A stretch of 64,000 nt of DNA. Origin: Zeugodacus cucurbitae. Taxonomy: Eukaryota; Arthropoda; Insecta; Diptera; Tephritidae. How positions within the stretch are numbered: the stretch's first letter is position 1; each line of letters opens with the position of its first letter. The stretch spans positions 10,722,001-10,786,000 of the forward strand of contig NC_071671.1 in assembly GCF_028554725.1 (NCBI RefSeq), written 5' to 3'. Positions 26,501 through 38,413 of the stretch are shown piece after piece. Below the pieces are notes generated by a model. The model did not search any database and was not told where the DNA came from. It saw nothing but the letters and a program-made list of their open reading frames with translations. The translations under genes and the position numbers were made by a program.

Positions 26501-29500
26501 TGGTTGAAAAACTTTTAGCCTAATGACTCTTTTACGCAAAACAGACAGACAGATCACCATTGCAAATGGGGACATACTCGTATAGTATATAAAAAAGGCT
26601 TTGAAATGGGTTGCAATGTGATAGGCTAACAACCAAAAGGTTTAAGAAAGCCGAAAAGTTTAAAGAAGTAAAGAAGAATTTACTAGAATTTGGCATTGGA
26701 TTTAATTGACCCTCAAATCGTTGAAACAATTAAAGTTGAAAAAAGTTGATAAAAAATCGTCCCAAAAATGGCTTTGGCAAACCATTAACATTTAATTTTT
26801 GATATTTAGAAGGAATTGATGGATAAACAGTTTATTCAAAACCATAAAATATGGAAAGAGTCTAACTAATAGCTTAAGAAATGAAGCTTTTAGCCGAAAG
26901 CTTTAGGTGAAAGCTTAAATACAGAAACTTTTATTTAAACTTTTCATCAAAATCCTTTATGTTTTACCGAAAACTAATTTATTGTAATGGAAAACATTAA
27001 TTGAAAACAATATTTTTGGAAAATATATGCATACGAAATACAAAAAAAATATATTTAATATTTACATTATCAATGTTTATCTAATAAAAAAGCAAATTTT
27101 CATATATTGTTCTTTTTCTCTATTTTCAGTGTTCGGTTTGGACTCACCACTTGGTCTCTTCCCGCCAGGCATTGACCCTGGCAAACTCTATAACCCACTA
27201 ATGGAAATGTCCGATCCACGTGGCATGCCCAGCGATCATCCACCGCCCTTTCTCAAAGGCAAGAAAAGTAAGTAAACGGTATTAATTTTACTTGTACTAT
27301 AGCGTATATTTACAATCACCGTTCGAATTTCAATAATCGAAACAGGTAATTAACCTCGCAATTGAACCTGAAATACGACGCTCCAATTATTCTTCAAACT
27401 AAACAAATCGAATACTTCAACCGAGCGCCAAACGGTATCTTTCAAATACTACACTTTAATACTTCAGTAGCCTATCTATCGTACGACTGTTGGCTAAATA
27501 AGCAAAATTCATAGAAAAAAGTGCATTTTCACACCTGAGTAGCGTCTACAATGAAATTGCCCTTTTGCCACTGCATGTTTACACACTTTGCGCATGCGCA
27601 CCCACTTGAACTGCATTGATCTTGTACTTTTGCTCACGTACTTGATCCGCTGCGCTACTGTTGATCAACGATCGCTGCACTTGAGTGCATGGGCATGCGC
27701 ATTTCCGTTTTATTTGACTTTCTATCTTTCAATATCATTGTTTTTGGCCTTTTTTACACGGCGATCAGACTGATCGATGGCAGTCGTTCGTTTTTGTACG
27801 ATTTGGATATTTTAGTTTCAGTTTTAGTACGGGTGTTAGTTAATTTTAGTTATTTTATAAAGTATGAGTGGGAAGTGTAATTGAAAGTATTTTAATTAGC
27901 GCTACTTAAGGGACAACAGCGAGCTTGAAAGTAAAACACTTTCTATTGCAAAAAGTGGTAATGAATAATGGGTAAAAGTTTGCAGTGAAAGCTCATTTTA
28001 AATGTTGTTGCTGAAGGACAGCGAATTAATATAATTTATAGCTAAAACTTACAATTGTTACTTTGGAAAACAGTTTAAAATAAATTCAATATTTCTATAA
28101 ATTATTGCACAAATTAAAATAGTTATAAATTATGAAGCTTTCACTAGATAGTAATTAATATATTACATCAAAGAAAATGTGCTACAATTTCAAGCATTTT
28201 AATTAAAACTACAAAAGGAAATTTCTAAATTAAAATACGATAGTGAAAGCTTAAAAGCTGAAGCTTTTACTGAATATTTTTCGCAATATAAAAGCTTGCA
28301 AAACTTTGGCTGAAGCTTTCACTTGATATTTTTTGCAAAATAAAAGCTTACGCAGCTTTGGTTATTGTTTAGTCTAATATTTTAAAATAACTTTTAAGCC
28401 GAAAAGCTAATGCGAAAGCTTATATTACTGAAGCTTTCACTTGGCACTCTTTGAGAAGGCGTGCCTCAATATTAATATTTTTATTATATTTTATATATTT
28501 TTACAATTATTTTTTTTTTTATTGAACTTTTTAAAGCTGTGTTTTAGAAAGCTTTCACCAAACTAATTTTTTCATTCTTTCATATCTAATCTTTGACAAG
28601 CTTCATTTTTATTATTTTTTTTACAATTATAATTTTTTGTTAATGAACATTTCAAAGCTGTGTTTTAGAAAGCTTTCATCAAACTCATTTCATTTAAGCT
28701 TTCATCTAATATCTCACAAGTCATAAGATTTTATATAAAGACATACTTTCATATACATCTTGAAATGTGAAATGAATTTTTAAAATGAGAAACTAATTGA
28801 AGCTTTCATTGTGCACTCTAATATACAAATGTATTGATTTATACTATATCTTCGATTAAAATTTTAAAGCTTTATTACAAAAAGCTTTCACCAAACTCAT
28901 TTCACTAAAGCTTTCATTTATTACAAAAAGCTTTCACCAAACTCATTTCACTAAAGCTTTCATTTAATCGCTCTCTAACCATTTCCTCCATTTGACAAAT
29001 ATTACATTTGCAGCAACAGAAGATTTACTGATGTTTTATATCGACTTCTCACAACGCCACAAACATACAGACGCCTGCACTCAGCCGCACATATCGCAAG
29101 TGTCATGCGCTCAATCGTCCAAACGATGTGTCATTATTAGCTTCATTGTTGTTGCCACTGTCGTTGACGCCATTCGATATCACATGAGGCGGTAAATTCA
29201 ATTTTGTGGTTTTCCTGCATCGCTCAACTGACTGCGCATGCGCGCCTAGGCATGTCAGCCAACGTGGAAAAGAGACACAAAAACGCAGTGCATACACATT
29301 CACCTGCATGTGTGTGAGTGTGCACTGATTTTATTGCCGCCAAGTCAACGCATCATTTGCCATAAAAACTGTGCAATTTTTCAATTATTCAAATCGATGC
29401 TTCACATTCACTGCACAATTCACTGCTATTCACTGTCAAGTGTGCATGTGTGTATGCATGTATGTTTGTATGGCATTATATTGTGTTGCACGTTGTGTAT

Positions 29501-32500
29501 GTGCAACATTCGGAAAACCTCAAATAGTTAATGAGTTTTTTCTGCATATCAACCGCATTACAAGTCAATTTCTTTTTTTTCCAGCGCTGCCTTCAAATAG
29601 ACACTTAGCTGATTGTTGTATTTTTTTGTCTTCAATTGTTCACCTTTAACATTTATCCATAAACAAGATCAATAACAAACTATCAGCAACAAAAACAACA
29701 CCTCCCTATCAATCGAAAAATAGAGTAACGACTTTGTTGCACCAACACACATACAAACATACAGTTATAAAAACGCTTACATTATGCCTGAAAACCAATT
29801 AAAACAATTGAAACACATAAAACCTAACGCAGTTCAACAACAACAAAAGGAAATATACTTTATTGAGTTAGAAAAACTTGCTTAGTCACATGATTGACAG
29901 CTCTCAAAGAGCCGTGACGAGTAACGCATCGTTTTTTCATGAATTAAACACTTACACGCTTCTCAAGCACAATTATGTGTGCTCTTACTTGGCGCTTCGG
30001 ATTTACCATTTATATACCTTGTTATATATACATATGTATTTATGTTGATAAGTCAGTTGATAAGTCAAATCAGCATTATTTGATTTTTGACAAGCTCATT
30101 TTGAGTTCGACAACCCGGGCTACTCAGCGCTGAGACGTTAATGTGACAACTTACATGACACTCACTCACTTTGATGAGACGATTGAGTAGTAGAGGGTAT
30201 TAAGTGAAGCAATGTTTTCAGTATGAAGCTTGAATTATATTGAAAAGTTAGAGACTTTTCGCACAGACAAATAAATTTAGTACATTAAGATTATAATTGA
30301 GAACCAAGTTTTTGTCTTTCGTACAGCCGGCTACTCGATTAATGATCATAATATGTTAAAAAAATGTTTTTTATTCATAAAAGATGTTAAATTCCATTAG
30401 CTGATTGCTACTTTATCAATAACCACAACCAATTTTACAGCGTGGAAAACAAACCGCAGAGTTACACTGCAGTTTCAACTCGATTTGTATTCGATTAAGA
30501 ATGACTACAATTAAAACTTATAAGATAAATAAAATGTTTATTTTGTTATAAATCAGCGCTTTAATCGAGCAAAGGCCGGTTAATTATTCAATTAACTCCT
30601 GTGCGAAAAGGTTATCACATTCGTTTTCATTAAGAAATTTAATATAAGACATTAATTTTCGACCTCTGAACTTTAGTGCTCAGTGATCGTCATTAAAAGA
30701 GCTGTAAAGAGAAATATTCGTGTTTCAGAACCATTAATCCTGGAACAACGATAGCAATGTTCTAGTTTCTCTGATGAACTTGAAATATGTTATGATTTAG
30801 CGGCAATGTTATTACTAATATGCGAGTACCATCCATTTTCCGTATATTTGCTTATTAAAGTCCTCGGTTGGGATGATCTTTAGTTAGAGCACTTTCCTCG
30901 TTGCGATTATTTATGTTGCGGAAACAGAAAACATTTACAGAGAGCCGAAAGTATTAAATGAGATGACTCAACCTTGTCTTTTTATTCCTGTCTGGGTACA
31001 AATTTAATCTCAATCAAATTTAAACATCTATCTCTGCGTTAGTGGTAGAAAATCATGATCCTCACCTGGATTTTCGATAAAATTTTATGTACTTTTCTTT
31101 TGGTTTCTCATTTTTTACACCATTTTACAAGCAAGTTTGGTATCCCCGCAAAACTAATACGGCTGTGTAAATTGACGTTGAGCAACACCAAAAGCTCCGT
31201 CATGATTGGGAAGGACCTCTCCGAACCGTTCGATACCAAACGAGGTTTCAGACAAGGTGACTCACTATCGTGCGACTTCTTTAACCTGATGCTGGAAAAA
31301 ATTATAAGAGCTGCAGAGCTAAACCGAGAAGGTACAATCTTCTACAAGAGTGTACAGCTCCTGGCGTACGCCGATGATATTGATATCATCGGAAGCAACA
31401 ACCGCGCCGTTTGTTCTGCTTTTTCCCGCATGATAAGGAGGCGAAGCGAATGGGTCTGAAGGTGAATGAGGATAAGACGAAATATCTCCTGTCATCAAGC
31501 AAACAGTCGGCGCATTCGCGTCTTGGCTCCCACGTCACTGTTGACAGTCATAACTTCGAGGTCGTAGATAATTTCGTCTACCTGGGAACCAGCATCAACA
31601 ACACGAACAATGTCAGCCTCGAAATCCAGCGCAGAATAACTCTTGCCAACAGGTGCTACTTTGGATTGAGTAGGCAATTGAACAGTAAAGTCCTCTCTCG
31701 ACGAACCAAAATCAAGCTCTACAAGTCACTTATCATTCCAGTGCAGAAGCTTGGTGATGTCAACATCAGATGAGACGACACTAGGAGTTTTCGAGAGGAA
31801 AATTTTGCGCAAGATTTGCGCAAGAACGATGAGCTGTACGAGTTATACGACGACATTGACATATTTCAGCGAATAAAAAGACAGCGGCTACGCTGGCTAG
31901 GTCATGTTGTCCGAATGGACGAAAACACTCCAGCCCTGAAAGTGTTCGATGCAGTACCCGCCGGAGGAAGCCGAGGAAGGGGAAGGCCTCCACTCCGTTG
32001 GAGGGACCAGTTGGAGAGCGACCTGGTTACACTTGGGATCTCCAACTGGCGCCGAACTGCGAAGGAGAGAGAGAGGTGGCGCACTATCGTCGATTCGGCT
32101 ATAACCGGCTAAACGGTTGCAACGCCAATCACATACATACATACTCCACCTCTCTCATTTAATTGTTCCTTCTCTGTCTAAAGACATATTTTGGATTCCA
32201 AAAATATTCTGTCTAAATTGTAAACCCCTAACATCACAGTTAAGCCGACAATATGGATCAAATATACATACGCACATACATTTTGTATAATTCACTAGTA
32301 TAATTGAGCCAATATTGATATTAAGGTCAACACCATTGTGGACCTCCAAATTTCACAATTCCAAACTCCAAACAAAACAAAACTGTTGTTGGCTACATGC
32401 ACACAGACTTACATATTAGGCTTAACAAAGGAAGAGAGCATTGAGCAGGAATAGGCCACTGATTTAAGATAACAAATAATAAGTCTAGTACATACTAATG

Positions 32501-35500
32501 CAAATATTTATTTATTTATATCAGTAGTAATACTGCGAGAGTAAGGGCAACAGTTAACAAAAGAAAGTAGAATCGATAGTTGATATCGATATACAAACTT
32601 ATGTTGATCTATTTTTTGAATAGAGTAAAACACGACGTGTGCGAGTCTGGCAGCACAATTCATACACATACATATTTATTGTTGTTGTTTTTTTAGAGTT
32701 TAAAGATTTTGCGAACATACACGCCTACATGTCTATAGATATGGACGATATACTATATTTCTACTTTGTAGCTGGTCATTCGACCGAATCGAATTGTTTT
32801 TTGCCGAAATCGATTGCAGAATTTTGCGATTTGTGAAATTATGCGCTGTGACTTACATTACAAATCGCGAATCACGTTTAAACTGTGAACAAATCGGCCA
32901 GACATACTTGCAACAATACAAATAGATATGTGTGTTAATATATTTGTATGTACTTTCCTATGGCTAATCAATAAGCAAAATACAATTGAGACACAGAACT
33001 AAGCGCTGTGGAACGCCTTTGAGGCAGTCATATATGTACTTACATATATATAGAAATATATATCTAACTATATTCTGCAACAGCTGTTGTTATGAGTAAC
33101 TACCGCAGCCACATAAGTCATAAGTCTCTTTATCTAGCAATGAAAGTTAGTATGTGTTTGTATGTATGTTTGTATTTGTTTGTATGTATGTATGTAGCGA
33201 GTCATGACTCAACTGTTGATGCGGCTGATGATGGTTGGTTGGCGGTTACTCGACTCGTCGAAATCGTCAGAGATTCTTATCACTCTGCAAATATCGTGGC
33301 TTATGGCGGCGTCGGCAAGGCTTTTAGCTTTTAGATTTTCTCTTGCAAATTTTTTCTTGATTTTTTTTTTTCATTGTGGCAAATTTTTCGCCTTTTATTT
33401 ATTTTTAATATATTTTTTTTGTAATATTTAGCATATTTGTGCGCTATATATACACGGGTATTGTTGGAGTACGGCGTTGCTTACGAAAATGAAACCATAG
33501 ATCCTGCACATGCGATAAAAGTCAGCGCAATTGTTGCAAATATGTGGCAAAAAAATTGTAAATAAAAGCGAAAAAAATTAATAAGAAATATAAAAAAATA
33601 CAAAAATTAAAAAAAAATTAAAAAAAAATGTATAAAAAAATATTAATTTTTATTTTTCATACCTTGACTTGCAATTTTTTTTGCTTACACAACACAACAA
33701 TTACTTATGCTTTGATAATTTACACATTATGACATTATGTACATAAGGGAATCGAAATGAAGAAATTAAATATGCTGCGTTGATGGCGCATGCGCAAATG
33801 AGACAGTGACACTGTGTCACACACACTAACTGTTGATTGGAAAATAGTAAAAATTGACAAATATGTGACAGAAGTGCAACAACAAATCTATTTTTTGATA
33901 CGCTTATACCTTCTAATAAATATTTTTTTTTTATTTTATTTTTTAACGTTTTCCTAAGAGCTTTTCATTATCAAAACGCCAGCTTAATTTTATTAAACAT
34001 TATGTGTCTTCTGTTATGACAATTGATCTTATCGCTGATGACTACGTCCATTAGCTTGGCGCCTTTGCTCATTTGAAATGTCATAATCGCATTTCCAACG
34101 CGTGCTTGTCGCTGTCAAAGTTTTCCAGAAGTGCAGCAAATGCATCAAATGTCATGTTCAGATGGCGCTTAGCTAATGTTAATCCCCAAAATTACACAAA
34201 AATGCTGCGTCTTATAGGCAATATATATTTTATTCCACCTTAATGACAAGCTTTATGACATTGCTTCTGCCGAACTGTAAACATTGTCAAATATTTGACA
34301 TCGATTTGACATCAATTTATCATAACATTCCCACTCTCTTTCTCTTGTCATTCTCATTTTGTTTATGGGAAGTTCGTCATACTTTTATAATTTAAGAAAA
34401 TTCTATCAATATTTCAGCCATAGTAGAATAATTACTTTTATAATTTAAGAAAATTCTATCCATATTTCAGCCATAGTAGAATAATTACCTTTCCACCTCG
34501 CTGTTCTCCAATAGATCTCTAAAAATGGACAGAGATTGCCTGTTTTATATCTCAATTTTATCCCAGGAGGAACCTCTCTTTAAGCAAATTATGAATGTTT
34601 ATTTAGGATAGGTACTTGGTAGTATGATTGCCCCACTACACTCGACACATTTTCGATTCCAAGAGCCCTCCGTTGTTTGAAGTTCAATTTCTAAAATTCT
34701 AACGAAACAATCAGATGACTAAATATTGAAGAATTGTAACAATCTCAGTGTTGGCTTCAACATATATGAGTACTTATACATATATAAATAAATATTCATC
34801 CTCATCGCCTCACCATGCTTCACACCCACGTCAGCGTACGGCGCTTAAAATCAATATGTACTTTTTATCTCTCTAAAGTTTCACCAAATCACAATGGCAT
34901 ATAAGTATCTCGAGATCTCTTTATATCGGCACACAACACTCGCACACACTCCCTCAACCTGCGATGGAGATTGTTGCCTCTGATATGCTGGAGCCTTTGA
35001 GCTGCATTCGCTAATATACAGGCACCATGCAAATGTTATAATTTGCATATGTAGGAAGCCAACCCGCGCGCAGCTTGATACTCGCACCAAAGCACCAAGA
35101 TGAGTCTAGAGGCGCTGAGTTGTGGAAACAATGCGCACACCTCAGTGCGGGTTTAAGCGCAGCAGGGCGTGTATGAGTGCTGGGAGTATGTGAAAGACAA
35201 TGACAACACAATGCCATTGGCGCTTGGAGTGACACACATCAGTGGAAAGCGGCTATAAATATGTATGGGCATAACTTTGCATTTCGAAATCGCTTGAGAT
35301 GTGTCTCTAGTGTTTTTGTTGTCGAGGAGAGGACAAAATTAAAACATTATCCGATTGTGGCAGGTGATAACCTCTTTGTGTGCGGCACACTGGTGGGCAG
35401 GTGGAGCACGTGTTGGTTGAAAAACTTTTGAAGAAAATATAAAGAAATCCGTAGCTTGTATTCGATTGAGCTGGGAAATTGCCATGAATATAGTACATTT

Positions 35501-36397
35501 CTCTCTACTATTCCAAAAATTTAAATATATTTCTAACTTTATCTCTTTCTCATTGCAGTACCACGCCCAAAGGGACAACACTCGGCGCCACGCGGCGGTC
35601 CGCCACGTTCGTGGACGAACTCCGAGCTCACCGAGGCATTGCAGCATGTCTGGAATAAGAAAATGACCACCTCACAGGCGTCCCGCATCTTCGGCATACC
35701 CTACAACTCACTGCTGATGTATGTGCGCGGCAAATATGGCAAGAGCCTGAAACTGGAACAGCTGCGCAAGGACTGTATCAGCGGTCCACCACTTGAATTG
35801 CTACAACTGGGGCTTGGCGGCGGCACTGGTGGCGGTAAAAATAAAGATGGCAAAGACAAATCAGCACATCGCAACTCGGAGAATTCAACGAAAAATAATA
35901 ACGAACTCGACTTGGGCATACCGTTGCCGGGTATGGTGCCCGGCGGTAATGGACCAAGTGGGCCACGTAGCGCCAGTTCCGAACCCGATTTAATTGGCGG
36001 ACCCAACTCGCTATTTGGACCATTTCCCGGCGCTTTCTATCCCGACTTCCCCGGCGGCTTTCCTGGTCTGCCGCTAAGCATGCTCAATCTACTCCCACCC
36101 ACGGATCGTCATCAGCCACATGGCGCTGGCATGACGGCGCTGCATCATCTCGGCATGGATGAGGACTGCAAATCGGATCGTTCGAAGCAATCCTCTTCAC
36201 TTGGTGATGACGACTTCGCTGCCAGCGCAGCAGCATTAGCCGCCGGCGTACAACCGCTCGCGCTCAATCGCAACGAAAACGAACGACGCAGCGGCGGTGA
36301 TATGCACGGAAATGCGGGTGCGCCGCCACCGCCACCACCGCCCATGAGCACTGCCGTCGGCGGTGGCGGCCAGCAAAATGGTGGTATGCAGGATTGA
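17515..36397 (+). CDS. lov: Jim lovell (lov), BTB/POZ plus Pipsqueak-HTH transcription regulator
   Basis: Joined from three exons: 17515-19903, 27130-27267 and 35559-36397, all with GT/AG borders (gtgagt, gtaagt; ttttcag, attgcag) and phase 1 at both junctions, giving 1121 residues to the first stop. The ATG directly follows an in-frame TGA at 17512. Residues about 161-275 are a BTB/POZ domain of the fly BTB type (SLRWNNHQNHIL, AHKMVLSACSPFFQRVF, FMYRGEISVP). Long Ala, Asn, Gln and acidic low-complexity stretches follow, with a basic patch PRRKQARPRRRSGD. Residues about 850-910 are a Pipsqueak helix-turn-helix (FGIPYNSLLMYVRGKYGK). BTB domains of this family dimerise or oligomerise and the psq motif binds DNA, so a nuclear role is expected; in Drosophila lov acts in the nervous system and behaviour. 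The BTB region and the PRRKQARPRRRSGD block match what I recall of Drosophila Lov (Tkr), so the symbol is fairly secure. The frame continues beyond the TGA (see next entry). Confidence 0.9.
19904..27129 (+). other. lov: lov intron between coding exons 1 and 2
   Basis: 7226 bases, gtgagt to ttttcag. No intact gene. It contains a (CT)n tract near 24558-24583, a perfect hairpin near 22812-22838 (atccatacat/atgtatggat), repeated GAAAGCTCT/AAGCTTTCA words at 25330-25640, and a 64-codon ATG-initiated ORF at 21623-21814 that I do not recognise. Confidence 0.75.
24558..24583. repeat. (CT)n microsatellite
   Basis: Pyrimidine dinucleotide run with one interruption, in a lov intron. Confidence 0.9.
27130..27267 (+). 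CDS. lov: lov coding exon 2 (46 codons)
   Basis: A short exon preceded by a T-rich tract and ttttcag and followed by gtaagt. It continues the frame of exon 1 (a|tg) and encodes MFGLDSPLGLFPPGIDPGKL and onward to PPPFLKGKK, a Pro-rich linker between the BTB half and the Pipsqueak half. Phase 1 at both ends means it could be skipped without breaking the frame, so an isoform lacking it is possible. Confidence 0.88.
28136..28966. repeat. Cluster of AAGCTTTCA words with local tandem copies
   Basis: AGCTTTCA occurs at 28136, 28314, 28432, 28550, 28671, 28697, 28801, 28883, 28909, 28929 and 28955, and inverted at 28244. Part of this is tandem: a unit of about 121 bp (28501 and 28621 on) and an exact 46-bp unit (28875-28920, 28921-28966). 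Related words occur at 25330-25640 and 26900-26920. Confidence 0.75.
30251..30611. mobile_element. Harbinger-like MITE, diverged copy C
   Basis: The interior resembles copies A and B (gccggctactcgatt, ggccggttaattattcaatta), but the outer ends are different: CTTTTCGCACAG in inverted orientation near 30255 and 30600. TTA lies on both outer sides (30248-30250, 30612-30614). A related subfamily with exchanged ends. Confidence 0.5.
31136..32144 (+). mobile_element. 5'-truncated RTE-like LINE, copy 2 (in lov intron)
   Basis: Nearly identical to copy 1 (4090-5140) but starts later, at tttggtatcccc, which lies between RT motifs A and B. It is broken: one G is lost near 31431 (frameshift after FSRM), and two short internal deletions lie near 31742 and 31818. 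It ends in acatacatacatac. I could not find a target-site duplication. Same orientation as lov, inside its second coding intron. Confidence 0.82.
34381..34486. repeat. 53-bp tandem duplication
   Basis: acttttataatttaagaaaa... occurs at 34381-34433 and again at 34434-34486 with a single mismatch (caat/ccat). Recent local duplication in a lov intron. Confidence 0.85.
35559..36397 (+). CDS. lov: lov coding exon 3 with Pipsqueak HTH
   Basis: Acceptor cattgcag at 35551-35558. The frame resumes a|ta and reads PRPKGQHSAPRGG, then the Pipsqueak DNA-binding motif (SWTNSELTEALQHVW, TTSQASRIFGIPYNS). Gly/Pro-rich sequence follows, with a proline run near 36325 and a low-complexity Gly/Gln end before TGA. 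Confidence 0.9.
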
Positions 36398-36856
36398 AAT
36401 TTCTGGCGGGATTGGGCCGCCAACCCGATGTTTTTCCCGCCGAACGACACATACGATGTGGAAGAGGCTATGAATGGCGGTATTGGTTTAGGTGGCCATC
36501 ACCATTATCAGCAGCAGCAGCAACACCAGCACAACGAAGCGATGTCAACGGAGCGCAACGCTAACTGCGACAGCGCTGTTGACGGCAACGACAGCGCCAT
36601 CGGCAACGTCGTGCGTGCGGCGCATCAGTTTCGTGAATTCAATCAGAATCTTTACATGGCGCGACGCAAGCTGAAACGTCTGCGACAACGACAGTATCGA
36701 CGCTACGATGCCAATGGGCGCAGCGCCAACAATGCGACGGACAGTGGCAGCGCGGCCGGCAATGCGTTTATGCCGCTCCAAATGGGACCGCCGCCAACAT
36801 CAGCAGCGCAATCGGCGCTAACGTTGCCACTGCCGCCGGCGGTCATACGCACTTAG
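36398..36856 (+). CDS. lov: In-frame lov C-terminal extension after TGA
   Basis: Directly after the lov stop at 36395-36397 the same frame stays open for 152 codons and ends at TAG (36854-36856). The translation begins NFWRDWAANPMFFPPND and goes on with a His/Gln stretch, then a basic segment (ARRKLKRLRQRQYRR) and a Ser/Ala/Pro-rich end. Base composition matches the exon before the stop, and the DNA turns abruptly AT-rich only after 36856. This looks like protein that is, or recently was, translated. Options are stop-codon readthrough, a nonsense change in this haplotype, a base-call error, or RNA editing of TGA to TGG. Skipping the stop with a small intron (gtatgc at 36384) is unlikely, as no pyrimidine tract precedes a suitable AG. 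With the extension the protein would be 1274 residues. Confidence 0.7.
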   Translation, partial: NFWRDWAANPMFFPPNDTYDVEEAMNGGIGLGGHHHYQQQQQHQHNEAMSTERNANCDSAVDGNDSAIGNVVRAAHQFREFNQNLYMARRKLKRLRQRQYRRYDANGRSANNATDSGSAAGNAFMPLQMGPPPTSAAQSALTLPLPPAVIRT

Positions 36857-37200
36857 TTTAATTCTAACGAAATGTTGTTGTAATATAAATTAAGTTCAAT
36901 TATTGTACAATATTAAGCGAAGTGGGAGGAAGGCTGTCGCCGTGGCAGTAAAGTAGTAAATAATAAAATTATCTGTATGTACATTAAGTAAATAAATTAG
37001 TGAAAATTTGTGGATAGCCGAAAGGAAAGTTAAGCAGACTCGTATTAATTAAAATATAATAACTGTGAATCGATGTGAATATGTAAGGCGCATGCAATAT
37101 TTTGACATTTCGTTTAATTATATGTTATATTTATAAAAAAATAATTATTTTTTATTATATTTGTATGTAGTACACACATAAATAAAAATTAAAAAAATAT
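36857..37200 (+). other. lov: lov 3'UTR with candidate poly(A) signals
   Basis: AT-rich DNA straight after the extension stop. AATAAA occurs at 36962-36967 and again near 36990, with further AATAAA matches near 37180. Which one is used cannot be decided from sequence. Confidence 0.5.
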
Positions 37201-38413
37201 AAATTTTTGCTTTAAACAACAACAATGAAAACAACATTGTTTTTATACATATTAATTATATTATATGTACAACAGAAACTTCCATTTAATTTGAAATGTG
37301 TTAAAACATATTTTCTTTAAACTAAAATTCAAGACAAACAGTGCTTGCAAAAAGTATGCGAGGCATAAAAGTGTAAAAATTATTTTTTAAAGAAAAAAAA
37401 TTATAAAAAATTTTGACATTTTTTTCATAAATTAATTTTTTTAATTTGATTTAAAAACAAAAATTATAAAAATTTAGAAAAATTAATTAAAAAAAAACAT
37501 TTTTTTTTTTAATTTATAAAAAAATTGGAAATTTTTTTTTTCATAAATTATTATTTTTTAATTTGATTTATAAAAACAAAAAGTTTATAAATAATTTGGA
37601 AATTTTTTTATTATAAATGAATTTTTTTTTTTTTTTAATTATTTTTTTTACTATTCTTAAAAAAATTAAAATTAAATTGTTTAACAGAGAAATGAGCTCT
37701 TAAGTAAATAACTGTAAAGTTAGTTTTCGTAAATTTTTCAAATTTTGAATTCCATAATGAACTCTTTACACTGTTTTAATCAAAATCAAATTATTTTTTT
37801 TTTTTATTAATTCCACCAATTTTAAACAATTTTTACACAAAATAATGCTTTGTGTGCTGTTTTGCGGCACTGTCAGCGTTTACACATAAACAATTTTAGT
37901 TTTTGGTGCTTTTAGTTCCTATTTTTACTGAGGCGTAGTAAAGGTTATTCCCAAAAGTATACTTTCTTTAATATATAAATATATATTTTATGCTTAAAAA
38001 TAAATACTATTAATTTTTACAAGCTTTTAAAGCAAAACTATTATGTTAACTTATTAGTTATATTATTTTAATATAATATTTCCTACTATTATTAGCTTAT
38101 TTTCTATTTAATATTAAATATTACTGCAATAATTATTATTAACAATAATTTATATTATAATTCCACACTTTTACTCACTTCATGGTAAATAATCAAAATA
38201 TTTTTAAACATTTTTTATGGCAATATTTGTAAATATTATATAATATACATATACCAGCAGTAGTATTAATATAAGAGTAAGCAAAAAATATTGATATTAA
38301 ACATACCAATATTGAAAAAATTGCAGCTGATCATCAACAGTTTTTCTGCAGAGGAAAACCATTAAACAAATGTAATTAAGTTGCCGTTGGAGATTATTGT
38401 AAAAGCTATAGTA

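Larger units (their letters stand above)
27268..35558 (+). other. lov: lov intron between coding exons 2 and 3
   Basis: 8291 bases, gtaagt to attgcag. It holds a cluster of AAGCTTTCA words (28136-28962), three perfect GCGCATGCGC palindromes, a Harbinger-like MITE (30251-30611), a sense-oriented LINE copy (31136-32144) and a 53-bp tandem duplication (34381-34486). 33340-33700 is A/T homopolymer-rich. Confidence 0.75.

Noticed and set aside
36383..36467. Small intron that would remove the lov TGA
   Set aside because: A gtatgc donor exists, but there is no pyrimidine tract before any suitable AG, and the skipped part itself reads as good protein.
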